A stretch of 64,000 bases of DNA from DATLZU01 sp051293835 (GTDB lineage Bacteria > Nitrospirota > Nitrospiria > Nitrospirales > Nitrospiraceae): positions 124,001 to 188,000 of the forward strand of contig JBPKMA010000004.1 in NCBI GenBank assembly GCA_051293835.1, in the 5' to 3' direction. The notes below the pieces were generated by a model that saw nothing but the letters and a program-made list of their open reading frames with translations, ran no database searches and was not told where the DNA came from. Below, piece after piece: positions 16,464 to 25,924 of this stretch (position 1 is the first letter of the stretch; each line of letters begins with the position of its first letter). A program made the position numbers and the translations under genes.

Positions 16464-17147
16464 CTATTCGGAGACCGGTATGAACTGCCTGATCCAGGCA
16501 CCGAACCCGCTGGGATTGCGACTTTGAATGTAGATGACACCGGGGCCACGGAACCGGCAAACGAACCCTTCGCCGGAGGTGAAACTGGCGATCCAACCCG
16601 CCGCGGCCTTTTCGATGCTGTAGGTCGTGGTGGCTGTCCATGCGACGAGATGACTGTTGTCCACGATGTATTCTTCGTCCGGTTTAAGCTCGACTTTGTG
16701 AATCGCGCCGAAGCTGTTCAGGATCAATTGCCCGATTCCGCCGATTCGCAGAATGAAGAATCCTTCGCCTCCGAGTAGCCCCCGACTGAGGCTCTGCATC
16801 TGGCTGTCGATCCTGACATCCTGCGCTCCGGCCAGAAATCCGTCCTTCTGGACTAGGTACTCATTCACCCCATCGAGTTCGAGAACGACAATGTCGCCAG
16901 GAACGGTAGGGGCCAACAACACCTCTCCGGCCCCGCGCGTCGCTCGGAGCGTCTGGAAGAAGAATTTTTCTCCGGTGAGGAGCTTGCGGGAAAGCGCGCC
17001 CAGCAAGCCGCCTTCCATCTTGCTCTCAACATCGATGGTCGGGGACGCTGCTACCATGGCGCCGGACTCCGCCTTCACGCTTTCCCCCGCCGCTAAATAG
17101 ACACGCACCATTGGAAATGCACCCGGATACAAAATTTCGCTTTTCAT
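16464..17147 (-). CDS. AIM24 / TIGR00266 family protein
   Basis: 227 residues with AAGGAGATG before the ATG. Family features: MKSEILYPGAFPMVRVYL start, KAESGAMVAASPTIDVESKM near 25-45, GGLLGALSRKLLTGEKFFFQ, and the repeated beta-sandwich LLAPTVPGDIVVLELDG ... IRIGGIGQLIL. Such proteins are cytosolic trimers of unknown function; the mitochondrial relative organises inner-membrane contacts. No neighbour gives a clue; the M48 gene is 94 bases downstream in the same direction. Confidence 0.9.
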   Translation of the reverse strand: MKSEILYPGAFPMVRVYLAAGESVKAESGAMVAASPTIDVESKMEGGLLGALSRKLLTGEKFFFQTLRATRGAGEVLLAPTVPGDIVVLELDGVNEYLVQKDGFLAGAQDVRIDSQMQSLSRGLLGGEGFFILRIGGIGQLILNSFGAIHKVELKPDEEYIVDNSHLVAWTATTTYSIEKAAAGWIASFTSGEGFVCRFRGPGVIYIQSRNPSGFGAWIRQFIPVSE

Positions 17148-17242
17148 TACGCATCTCCTTCAAGACGCCGAGAGTTCCGAGGCGTGCAGTAATGGGAAAG
17201 TCTTCTTCCACTTCCGGTCTATTGTCTCTCGCCCATAGCTTT

Positions 17243-18724
17243 CTAGCCCACAACCCACCCATACAGCCGATGGCTCGGTTCCGGTCCCTCTTCCAGATAG
17301 GTCATTCTGATACGGCTTACGTAATCCTTTGGGATTTCGTTCCGTTTGGCGTTGACATCCACCCCAAACACACGCGCCGCGTTCAAGCCGAAGATCTGCG
17401 CTTTCAGCTCGCGCGTAAGCGGACGGTAGCGGTGCTTCTCGATCAACCGATCAGGAATCTGGAACCGGCGGAACGCCTCGATCTGCCACTGCGGCGTGCC
17501 GTACCAAATCGAATCGGTCCCCCAAAGAACATGATCTGCGCCGAACGCGTCGATAATCTGGCCAAGCAAATGCGCGCAGATGAGCGGATGGGTAATCACT
17601 AACTGGCCGAACGTCGAACCGAGTTCCATGTAGATGTTGCGAATGCCCGGCTCGGCGCGCTTCATTCGGCAGAATTCGCTCGTCCACGGAATCTCACCGG
17701 TTTTCATGAAGGTCTCTTCGACGGAGGCGGCACCCTTGAACCCGGAGTGATAGACTAGGAAGGCGATGTCCGGAAAATCTTTGGCCGCCTTGATCAGGTC
17801 GCGCGGGTGATTGTAGTCCTCGACCGGTCCGAGCGGAAGCCCTTTATGAACGCAGACACGAGGCACACCGAGTTTCTTCGCCTTCTCCAGCATCGGGTAG
17901 GCGAGCTTCTCATCGTCCATCCACCACCCGTGCTCGACTCCCTTGGGCGGCGAACCGGTGTAACACTTCCATGCGTCCACCCTCAAGGCGCTCGCCTGCA
18001 TCTCCATGAAGTCCAGGTCCGCTTGGCCAAGCTGAGGAGTCGCCAGCCCATGCGCCAGCATCCGTTGCGAACCGGCAACGCGGTTGATCTCGTCCCGGAT
18101 ATGGGCCATCTCTTTCGGCGGGACCACCGCTTCCTGCGGGTAGGGTCCCGGCGGCGTACTGATCAGCCCGACAGACGTCTCGCTGTCTAGGAAGACCTCT
18201 TTGATAAAGTTTTCCCATGAGAGATCGTCTATCGTGCCTTTGTCGCTGGCCAATTTCGGATTCAGCCCCGTTTCACGTACGCGGCGGCGCAATGCCAGCA
18301 GGGCCTGTTTGGTCACCGCCCCTTTGCGTTTCGTTTCGGCATCCGCAGGATCATAGTGCGTCCCGACGTAATGGGTTTGGACGTCGAAGATGAAGTACGG
18401 TTCGCCTTGCCGTTCGGCGAACGCGGCGGCCTCGAACACCTCGATATCGAACACGTCGAAGAACCTACCGAACACGGCGTTCATCGCGAGCAAGGCCGCG
18501 GCGATGCCGCTCGTGGTTCTGAGAAAGTCCCGGCGCGTGACCGCTAATCGACGCGAGGCTTCGTCCGCGATCGACGTGATCAAGGATTCGACTCTCGCTT
18601 GAGCCTGCGTCTGAGGCGGGGGGTTGAACTCCTCGTTGGAAACGATCCTGGTCGGAACGGGCGAAAGTGACTCGCTGCCTTGCTTCATGCCGGGCTTGCA
18701 CCGAAACCCTCCGCGGTGTCGCAT
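17243..18724 (-). CDS. Tat-exported amidohydrolase (metal-dependent TIM-barrel hydrolase)
   Basis: 493 residues from the ATG with AAGGAA seven bases upstream; ATG 18688 is an alternative. A twin-arginine motif TRRDFLRTTSGIAAALL lies around residue 60, an unusually late position, followed by the hydrophobic core, so export through Tat is likely. The enzyme part resembles amidohydrolase family 2: DVQTHYVGTHYDP gives the first metal site, VCVHKGLPLGPVED and LVYHSGFKGA supply histidines, and HVLWGTDSIWYGTPQWQ gives the catalytic Asp. Relatives decarboxylate or hydrolyse ring compounds. The 60-residue cytosolic tail before the Tat signal is odd and may mean a later true start near residue 50. Confidence 0.78.
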   Translation of the reverse strand: MRHRGGFRCKPGMKQGSESLSPVPTRIVSNEEFNPPPQTQAQARVESLITSIADEASRRLAVTRRDFLRTTSGIAAALLAMNAVFGRFFDVFDIEVFEAAAFAERQGEPYFIFDVQTHYVGTHYDPADAETKRKGAVTKQALLALRRRVRETGLNPKLASDKGTIDDLSWENFIKEVFLDSETSVGLISTPPGPYPQEAVVPPKEMAHIRDEINRVAGSQRMLAHGLATPQLGQADLDFMEMQASALRVDAWKCYTGSPPKGVEHGWWMDDEKLAYPMLEKAKKLGVPRVCVHKGLPLGPVEDYNHPRDLIKAAKDFPDIAFLVYHSGFKGAASVEETFMKTGEIPWTSEFCRMKRAEPGIRNIYMELGSTFGQLVITHPLICAHLLGQIIDAFGADHVLWGTDSIWYGTPQWQIEAFRRFQIPDRLIEKHRYRPLTRELKAQIFGLNAARVFGVDVNAKRNEIPKDYVSRIRMTYLEEGPEPSHRLYGWVVG

Positions 18725-18978
18725 GGCCGTGTTCCTTGGAAGCGAATTCGACGTTAGATTGTGTGGAATGCGCCGAGGCCTGTCAAGCATCCCCTAAACG
18801 GGGAACCGGCCAGCATGAGAAGATCAGCCCTCTACGTAATTGGTCCGCCTTGACGCTCAGGGTATTGAGGAGCATGTTGTTTATGACGTTGTTCTTGAGG
18901 TGACCCATCGCGTCATGAAACCGGGGTAAACGATCTCAGGCACCTCGGAATTCGATCAGGCGAGGAAGCGATGCGGGT

Positions 18979-19015
18979 GCCTTCTCAGGGCCGGCCTTGA
19001 GAAGGCCTTTTTGTT
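18979..19015 (+). terminator. Intrinsic terminator hairpin in the leader of the 119-residue gene
   Basis: GCCTTCTCA (18979-18987) pairs perfectly with TGAGAAGGC (18998-19006), followed by CTTTTTGTTTT. It lies only 20 bases before the next ribosome site and 12 bases beyond another potential stem, GGCACC/GGGTGCC, which shares the GCC bases. Upstream plus-strand genes to terminate are absent, so it may act as an attenuator. Confidence 0.6.
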
Positions 19016-19035
19016 TTCACAAAAGGAGGTCTGTC

Positions 19036-19395
19036 ATGAGATTCTCACTTCTCGCCGCCACGGCGATCATCAGTGGGGGGATCTGCGCATCCGTTGTGCT
19101 GGCCAATCCGGCGATGCTGCCCAAGCACCCTGGGTATCCAATGGGAAAGGCGGTCAGTCCGGTCACGGGACAGCCTTTGGCGAACGATCCCGGCCAGACC
19201 AATGCAAGCGGTGAAAAGGCGGCCTTCGAAGCCGCGGCGTTCGACGACAGCCATGTCGTCCAGAATCTCGTGGACCCGAACAATCAGCGGGTGCTGAAGA
19301 AAGAAGGTGCAGGAATCCTGCCGAAGGTGCAGGGTCCTGAGATCAAGATCGAACCGCCGGTGAAAGAAGCCACGAAAGTGACTGCGACTCCGTAA
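19036..19395 (+). CDS. Small secreted protein of unknown function
   Basis: 119 residues with a very strong AAAGGAGGT site. The start gives a signal peptide (MRFSLLAATAIISGGICASV) cleaved after VLA. The mature peptide is hydrophilic and proline-rich (NPAMLPKHPGYPMGKAVSPV, AAFDDSHVVQNLVDPNNQRV) and ends EPPVKEATKVTATP. I recognise no domain. The strong ribosome site and an adjoining attenuator-like leader suggest a regulated, abundant product. It is tail-to-tail with the giant gene downstream. Confidence 0.75.
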   Translation: MRFSLLAATAIISGGICASVVLANPAMLPKHPGYPMGKAVSPVTGQPLANDPGQTNASGEKAAFEAAAFDDSHVVQNLVDPNNQRVLKKEGAGILPKVQGPEIKIEPPVKEATKVTATP

Positions 19396-19405
19396 GGGCA
19401 GACAA

Positions 19406-22400
19406 CTACGAGGCCGCTCGATCGCTCCCGGTTGAGGCGGAAGGAGCAACAGGGGGGAGCAGCACGGTCACATCAAGTCGAGGATCGCCGTCATCGTCCT
19501 TCCCGTTTTTGCCGACACTGTACAGGAGGTTCTTCTTGGTACTGAGCAGCATCGGCAACCCGGTGAACGGATCGTAAACGCTCTGGCCCGCTTTGGCAAT
19601 GCGCGCCAAGAGATCGGCGCCGTGCGGGCCTTGTCTAATCCAGGCCTGGAGGCTAGCCAGCCGAAGCCGCGCATCGGTTTCCAGCACTCGATCCCTGTAC
19701 AGGTCCCACGGAGGCAAGGGCTCCAGGCCTATCACATTATCGATTGGATTCAGCAGGTAATCCAGCCAACCCTGTGGGGGAGTCCTGACATAGCTGTAAA
19801 GCTTGGGCGCAAGCGCGCGCGAGCCCTCGCCATGTTTCATCGCCGCCTCGTAATACTCGGCGTACGCGTTCAGTCGCTTTTGCTTAGGAAGCGGCATTGC
19901 CGCCACGACTGCCACGTAGAGCGATTGATCCTCAGGGTGTTCCCGCTTGAGACTGGAACCGGCGGCCTTTGAGGCGATCGCGAACTGACTCTGCATCGGC
20001 CAGCGCAGTGACTGCTCGATCTGATCCAGCGGCCGAACCATTTTCATCAAACGGGGCACGAATTTTTCTTCCAGGTCAAGCCGTGTCAAGAGACCCGAGA
20101 TAACCGCAACATCATCATTGAGTGCATCGACCGCCATCATTTTGATGGGCAAAGTTCTGGCCTGAGCCAACGCTGTTCGCCATGCAGCCAGGTCCCCTTC
20201 CAACCGGGCGATGCCCAACTCGACGTTTTCCGAAAACCCTTCGGCGACATAGAGTCGATGGGCAGTCAGGATCGCGGAACAGTTCGGGCTCACGAGTCGG
20301 CCATACCCCCAGTCCTCGAACGGCAGCTTCAGCCACCGACGATACCGTTCGAGTGATGCTCCATATTGCGAAAGCCAGGTTCTGATCCCGCCGGCCTGAT
20401 TCTTGAACAGCGCGGCAGGGTCGGACGTCCGAAACCAACTCGATATGGTGCTGGCCGATGCCGTTCCTTGGACTGCGAACATCATGGCCCCGTCCCCGCC
20501 TGTGCAGGACTTAGCAAGTGCGAGGTCGGTGGCCGTGAACTTTCTCTCGTAGCCAGTCTGCATAGGATCACGAGAGGGATCGGCATCGAATCCTAGAAGC
20601 AGGAGGTAACCGTTCTTTTCGGGATCCAGGTTTGTCCGCTCGGGGACACTACTGAGGTTGTAGAAGGCGTTGTTGGGCTGCTCTTCCATCACAATCCAGG
20701 CCAACCCGATCAAACCGACCCCTACGGCCAGCCCTGCCACGCCGGCTATAATAAGCATCAACAGCGACATCACGAGCGCGTGTGTCGTGGCGAGGCTACT
20801 CCGGATAAACGCCATGAGGTTCAGGCAGAAGCGCGCCAGGGCCAATGGCAGCCAACCCCGCGACTTCAGCGATGCGGGCATTGATGCCGGCGTCGCCGTG
20901 GCTTGTCCTTCCGCATCCCCGAACAACACCTCGACAGCCGACAGCGCGCTCTTGCCGGAGCTTGCTTGAGTACGCGCCACAGCCGTGTCGGAGGCAATTC
21001 CACCGTGAGGAACCGCAGCGAAACCCGACGGTGGAGCCACCGGCGTCCATTCTGCGGTCTCACTCCTGGAATGAGGCGTTGTTTCTGTTGGGTCGGCGGA
21101 AACGGAATGGATCGTCGCTTCTCCGGGAACGGAAACTCTGTCTTGCGATCGCGGCTCGACCGCTATTGGTCCACCGACAGCAAATTCGAGCAGCGCGAGA
21201 TCCTCTCGATTAGCACTCGGCCCCTCTCGGCCGGAATGTCGCTGTGAGTGGAGGTCCTGCCTTTCTTGCAACACAGTCTCAGCAGCCGGCAGAAGTTCAA
21301 TCGACTCCACGCCTCCGTCTGCCTTTTCCTTCAGGCTGAATTCGTGCGCAGTCGAGGACTTCTCTTGAAGAACAAGACTGTCTCGCCGAGCAATATTTTG
21401 TTCAACCTCGCTCCCAGTACTCGGGGACACCGTTGGATGACCCTCGAGATGTCCTTCAGGCTTGCCCGCAACCGACTCGGCGCCGGATTCCAGCACCTGG
21501 AGAGGCTCCGAAGAAGAGCCTGCCTCCGGTTCCAGCCTGAAGGAAACAGGTGGCGACTCCCCAATTGGCGAGACCTTTTGCTCGGTCTCCGGCAGTTTCG
21601 ACCCTGGAGCTTCCAGCTGACTTCCCGCAACCGTCTCTTCCGTTGAATCGGTTTCGTCAACCACCGGAACCCCGGCATCAGCCCGTTCTCCTCCAATCTG
21701 TCCAATTGTCGACTCCCGCCCCTCGGAGTCGGCGCCCGAGGCTTCACCGTTCACTCCAATCGTTCCCGACTCAGACTGGGGAATCGACACCGCTGTCTCC
21801 TCTACCTGTTCCCACGGCATTGGAGCCGCCACCGTGTCCACGCCAGCAGCAGATTGGATCGCCGCCTCGGCGACCGGTACATTCGAGAATCCGGACGCCA
21901 CAGATGGCGATGTCGTTTCACCGATCGGGCTGGATAGCTCGTCGCCTTCTGACTTTTCACGGGCCGGGGGAGTCGGCTGGACATCCGGCGTGCGCACGGC
22001 GGGGAGTACGAGGGACAGATCTGCCAGTACACTCGGGGCGGCCACGTCTTTGGCAAAAGCGGTGAGATCAGTTCGTTCGCTGTCGGGGGCAGTCGTTTCC
22101 CCCGATGTGGAAGTCACTGAAGCGCTTCGGTCTTCACCCGACTCACTCCCGGATGATCCGCCCTCCAGTGAGGGCGTTGATTCTTGCCTCTCCCTGCCAG
22201 GCAACTCCTCTGACTCCCTTTCGGTGCGAACGGACGACTCCGCCTCTCCCTCAGTTGTTTCCCAGGGAACACCACCAGAAGCGTCGTTCTGGTGGACTCC
22301 CTCGCGAACCCATGAGCTACTCGGCTGCGTCTCGGATCCGTCGGCCGACTTTCCGGGCGCACGATCATGGGATTTCACAGCCAATTCGCCTGTTCCGGCA

Positions 22401-22942
22401 TCGAACATGGGGGCCAGTCGAAAGGCGATAGGACTTGCGGGGGCCAACTGGCGGATCTTGGCATAGAGCTCGGCGGCTCGTTGCGGATGGTCAGGATCCG
22501 GATCCTCGACCAGAACCTCAATGGCTTTCCCGTATTCTGCAACCGCCGCCATCGGGTCGCCCTTCTTTTCGTACACATGGCCGAGTAATTCCAGAAACGG
22601 GACACAACGCGGGCCGGCGGCCAGATATTCTCTGAGCAGCGACTCGGCGAGCCAATAGTCCTGCCGCTGCAACGCCTCCATCACCAGTGACTCGAACACC
22701 GCTCGAGCCGTCATGAGGCTGCCCAGCCTGAGGTGAAGGGTGGCAAAAAGCCGGCGCGCTTCAAGGTTCTGGGGATCGAGAGCCAGCAGTTCCTTCAACA
22801 CAGCAGACGACCGGCCGTACTTACCGGCGTTCATCTGTGTGACGGCTTCTTCAAAAAGAGCAGCTTTCTTGCTGAACCCAACGACACCCCTCTTGGGGGC
22901 CCGGGGAGGTGCCTTTTTCGAAAATCTTTTATCCGTTCGCAC
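19406..22942 (-). CDS. 1178-residue TPR and single-pass membrane protein, unknown function
   Basis: GTG start with AAGG seven bases upstream. Residues about 25-185 are tetratricopeptide-like helices (AVTQMNAGKYGRSSAVLKEL, ALQRQDYWLAESLLREYLAA, GDPMAAVAEYGKAIEVL). Residues about 195-650 are low complexity, rich in Ser, Glu, Pro, Gly and Val, with no fold expected. A transmembrane helix near 728-752 (LMLIIAGVAGLAVGVGLIGL) separates it from a 425-residue C-terminal domain, helical with paired cysteines (SCTGGDG, SPNCSAI), ending KNGKDDDGDPRLD before VTVLLPP. If the C-terminal half is periplasmic, the TPRs are cytosolic. I do not recognise the C-terminal domain. No partner gene is adjacent. Confidence 0.8.
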   Translation of the reverse strand: MRTDKRFSKKAPPRAPKRGVVGFSKKAALFEEAVTQMNAGKYGRSSAVLKELLALDPQNLEARRLFATLHLRLGSLMTARAVFESLVMEALQRQDYWLAESLLREYLAAGPRCVPFLELLGHVYEKKGDPMAAVAEYGKAIEVLVEDPDPDHPQRAAELYAKIRQLAPASPIAFRLAPMFDAGTGELAVKSHDRAPGKSADGSETQPSSSWVREGVHQNDASGGVPWETTEGEAESSVRTERESEELPGRERQESTPSLEGGSSGSESGEDRSASVTSTSGETTAPDSERTDLTAFAKDVAAPSVLADLSLVLPAVRTPDVQPTPPAREKSEGDELSSPIGETTSPSVASGFSNVPVAEAAIQSAAGVDTVAAPMPWEQVEETAVSIPQSESGTIGVNGEASGADSEGRESTIGQIGGERADAGVPVVDETDSTEETVAGSQLEAPGSKLPETEQKVSPIGESPPVSFRLEPEAGSSSEPLQVLESGAESVAGKPEGHLEGHPTVSPSTGSEVEQNIARRDSLVLQEKSSTAHEFSLKEKADGGVESIELLPAAETVLQERQDLHSQRHSGREGPSANREDLALLEFAVGGPIAVEPRSQDRVSVPGEATIHSVSADPTETTPHSRSETAEWTPVAPPSGFAAVPHGGIASDTAVARTQASSGKSALSAVEVLFGDAEGQATATPASMPASLKSRGWLPLALARFCLNLMAFIRSSLATTHALVMSLLMLIIAGVAGLAVGVGLIGLAWIVMEEQPNNAFYNLSSVPERTNLDPEKNGYLLLLGFDADPSRDPMQTGYERKFTATDLALAKSCTGGDGAMMFAVQGTASASTISSWFRTSDPAALFKNQAGGIRTWLSQYGASLERYRRWLKLPFEDWGYGRLVSPNCSAILTAHRLYVAEGFSENVELGIARLEGDLAAWRTALAQARTLPIKMMAVDALNDDVAVISGLLTRLDLEEKFVPRLMKMVRPLDQIEQSLRWPMQSQFAIASKAAGSSLKREHPEDQSLYVAVVAAMPLPKQKRLNAYAEYYEAAMKHGEGSRALAPKLYSYVRTPPQGWLDYLLNPIDNVIGLEPLPPWDLYRDRVLETDARLRLASLQAWIRQGPHGADLLARIAKAGQSVYDPFTGLPMLLSTKKNLLYSVGKNGKDDDGDPRLDVTVLLPPVAPSASTGSDRAAS

Positions 22943-23347
22943 AGTACAACCTTAGCAGACACCAGGAAGGGAAGACCAAGCGGCTGTTTCTTCTGTTTCT
23001 ATGGCTTCATCGGTCGGTCCGACGAAGTTTGCAGCTTTTCAAGAAGAGATCCACATCCAACTGCAAACTCGGTACCAGAAATGGTTTGACGTTGAACTGT
23101 AACATCTCTTATTCCCATCAATGAGTTGTACAGTGGTTGTTGTTCGGTTCCGTTCGCCGTGTGGGTTACTCTGTACAGGGGGAAGCGAGATCAACACGAT
23201 TTGTCACATCTCAAACCTGTCGGTACTCTTTTCATCTTTTCATTCATTGGCCATCTTCGGACCAAGGGTACGGTTGCCCCCTCGTCGCCATGGAGCTTCG
23301 CCACAGGTTCTTGAAGGACTGCCGCCGCGATGACGTTACTTAATGGT
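22943..23347. other. Gene-free stretch
   Basis: About 400 bases between the giant gene's start and the pal relic. It is slightly more AT-rich than the flanks. Short frames are random-looking; nothing is supported. Confidence 0.6.
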
Positions 23348-23389
23348 TCATCGAGGTGAGTGACCGACTAGCGATATTCCGCGATAAGG

Positions 23390-23860
23390 CTCCTCGGGCA
23401 AGGCAGTGGTTGAGGACCTAGAGAGCCGCAACGTCATGTGCCCTCGGCGGTTCTGTTGGTGGCAGGCCCCGTGGTGTTCCCGGCAGAATGGTCGGTCTTT
23501 GCCGGACAACACGCGGGATATCCGCGAACTGTCGACCCCCGGCTCAACCAGATAGCTGCGCACGGTTTTGGCGCGCTTTTCGCCCAGAATGAGGTTATAG
23601 TCCTAGGTGCCGTGTCCGTCGCAGTGTCCCTCCTGAGTCGGACCGTAGGATTTGCTTCAGCCACGCGGCGTGGGCGCTTAAGGTTCGCTGACCTTCTTCA
23701 GTCAGTGTCCACTGTATCCCGATTCTGCTGATCCATATCTCGGGCATGCCGGGCACTGGCTATGAAGCTGTTCGCGGCCACCTGTTCCTCCGTCGGCGCG
23801 ATACCTGGATCTGGGATCACGGGAGCGAGTCCGCTGAGCCCAAAGGTACCGGGACCTGCG
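23390..23860 (-). pseudogene. pal: Peptidoglycan-associated lipoprotein (Pal/OmpA) relic
   Basis: Pieces of Pal in three minus frames: a proline-rich lead ending PTEEQVAANSF near 23780, LTEEGQRTLSAHAAWLK, then ANPTVRL, and finally EGHCDGHGT, an in-frame TAG at 23603-23605 where a Glu codon is expected, and DYNLILGEKRAK, RSYLVEPGVDSSRIS, plus a Cys pair and QQNRRGH that are typical of the OmpA-like end. At least two frameshifts and one stop kill it. Pal links the outer membrane to peptidoglycan, so an intact copy is expected elsewhere in the genome. Confidence 0.75.
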
Positions 23861-23957
23861 CTACCGGAGTTTGACCCGGAAACAGCGAGGTCCTGAACGT
23901 CCCCGTCAGCATCTTGCAGTCGAAAATAGAGCTCTCATGATAGTGCACCCGGGTCCT

Positions 23958-23994
23958 CTGTCGGGCCCGGTTCTTGGCGAACCGGGCCCGACAG
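23958..23994. repeat. Perfect 16-base inverted repeat with 5-base loop
   Basis: CTGTCGGGCCCGGTTC (23958-23973) pairs perfectly with GAACCGGGCCCGACAG (23979-23994). No T-run follows on either side. In the gene graveyard it could be a terminator of a lost gene or a transposon end. Confidence 0.7.
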
Positions 23995-24049
23995 TCTGGG
24001 CTACCCTGAGGAGGAGTAGCCTACCCGCTACGCAAGCACAAAGACTCAG

Positions 24050-24546
24050 CATCCCTCGCACCCTCCTGAGGATATACTCGGGAAGTCAGCATACAGGATG
24101 CTCGATGCCAAACCCTCCGCCTGGTTGGCTTCTCCTCCGAGGATTGCGGCGTAAGGGCGAGAAATCCAATTGCGCGACCCGAACACGAGCCTCCTGAAGA
24201 CGTAAAGGCATTGAGCGTCCTCCCGATAAGGTTGTGGGAACCAGTCCGACCGCCTGTGGGGTGCGGACCTTCGTATCTACCCCACAATGAGGTTGCCCAA
24301 ACCGGTAGGCGTGCCGTTGTCACCGGTCGAACCCGATCCACTACGAACATGGAGGTTGACTCCTGCCAAGATCACGCGAGGGCCGTCCAAGCCGTTGATC
24401 GGATTCGGATCGACGGTCGGGTACTGGGAAAGCGCTGTCAGCGCTGAGCGGGAGGCGGCTCGTACCACCACCGGATTCCAGCGTATGTACTGGGCTTCTC
24501 CAAGCAGGTTCAGTAAAGACTCCTGAGCGCTCGTCAATGCGGCCAC
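24050..24546 (-). pseudogene. Head-repeat surface protein relic
   Basis: One frame reads SAQESLLNLLGEAQ followed by NPINGLDGPRVILAGVNLHV and SGSGSTGDNGTPTGLGNLIVG; after a frameshift the next reads GRTGSHNLI and SRNWISRPYAAILGGEANQA in a third frame. Intact relatives have a coiled coil, then GLGNLIVGYN and GSHNLIVG blocks and runs of SGGxxNTAS repeats like a trimeric adhesin head. The repeat region itself is missing, so this is a truncated and frameshifted remnant. Confidence 0.6.
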
Positions 24547-25229
24547 TTTACTTTGGCCTACAAATCGACCACACTGCCTCCAGCATTGTTGTGCTGTTCC
24601 CGCTTATGTTCCTTGTTCTTGTTTCGCAACGCCTCTATTTTTGAGCCTTCAAGCGCTGGCTAATCAATCGATACCGCTCTCCGTCACAATCGCCGCGCTG
24701 TTCACCTGCGAAGGCCGTGAGCGGCGTGCCCACTTGAAACAACGCGGCATGGATCACTCGTATTGCTGCTGGACCCAGGGGCGCAAGCCGTATGCCGTGC
24801 GGCCAGACCCGTCCCCTTTATCCAGCTTTGCTCCGCACTTCGGAAACCTCCACGGCGAGGTGTCGGGGGCTTGAGCACCAAAATTCGATGATCGACCGAC
24901 ACGAATTGCACGGGACGCAAAATGTTTCCCTGCCAGGACATCTCTGTCCAATACACGCGACCGCCTCGTTACGCATTCCAAGCGGCATGGCCTCTTGTGC
25001 TGGTCACCTGAATTGGGAAGGGATAAATAGGCCATAAATAGGCCAGATGTTCTGGTTCAGTGCTGATCGGCCTGTTCCAGGCCCACCTTGTTTGCGGAAC
25101 GGTCAGGGAACCGCTTGGAGTGGAAGCAGGGCTCACAAAAAGGGCACGCGGAGGGGAAGGAGCCTCGGGGCGGTGCAGGCAGAAGGGCCAGTTTTTGTGG
25201 GAGCCGCGCGCCTCCCTCGGGCCGGACGC
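24547..25229. other. Gene-free stretch, unidentified
   Basis: About 680 bases with several mid-length frames on both strands but no recognisable domain. One short minus-strand peptide near 24600 (KIEALRNKNKEHKREQHNN) looks like a coiled-coil remnant. Confidence 0.5.
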
Positions 25230-25555
25230 TTACCCGAAGGGGATCTCACAACCAACCCGCTCGATCATGCGATTTAACCGATCCGGATATTCGCGCCGCA
25301 GACTGAGAAACTGAAGGCCGAATTGTTTCTCTCGTGCCCAACGGACGGCCGCCAGATCGACGAGGATCGGCGGCTCTTTTAACGAGACCTCGCGCGTAGC
25401 TCGAGGTAGGTCGTCACAGGCACAGGCTCAGGGCTTTCGCAGCAACCTACCGGGGACAACTCCACGATTGCCCCCTTCCCTCTTCCAACGCGCACTGATG
25501 TGCAACTCGCTCGAAATTGAACGGGAATCCTGGTGTGTAAGCGGACATCCCCCAT
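25230..25555 (-). pseudogene. PilZ-domain protein with a single frameshift
   Basis: An ATG at 25555 begins MGDVRLHTRIPVQFRASCTS, then GKGAIVELSPVGCCESPEPV and TTYLELRA, after which one base shift at about 25390 is needed to continue EVSLKEPPILVDLAAVRWAR, FGLQFLSLRREYPDRL and a TAA at 25230. Together this is a short stand-alone PilZ beta-barrel, of the kind that binds cyclic di-GMP, though the RxxxR motif at the start is incomplete. Only one lesion is seen, so a sequencing error must be excluded. Confidence 0.65.
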
Positions 25556-25924
25556 GCCTCGTCACTCCATAAGCCAACACCTAGCCCAGAGTTCTGAGAC
25601 GAAAATAGAGTCCAACGGCCCCACGCGAACGGGGCTGAATCGTCGAGCCGGCGTTGGCATTCAAGGGTGAGGCGAAGGAGAGCGCGGGTTTTGGCTCACG
25701 CCTCACAGAGGAAGGCAGATGCCATCGCCGCGTCATCTCTGCTTCGTTTTGATGAACAATCGATCATCGCAGGTGCCGAAAGAAGGTCGATAGCTTGAGT
25801 CAGCGGAAGAACGCGCGCAAAAGCGGATCGTCGCTGACCAAACGCATGGAGGGCTCAACCGTCTTCCTGAGCCTGATGGCACCGATCGAAGGCAAGCACG
25901 ATACCCACTCAGTGAGACGACAGG
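25556..25924. other. Gene-free stretch before tRNA-His
   Basis: About 370 bases without recognisable coding or structural elements. Confidence 0.55.
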
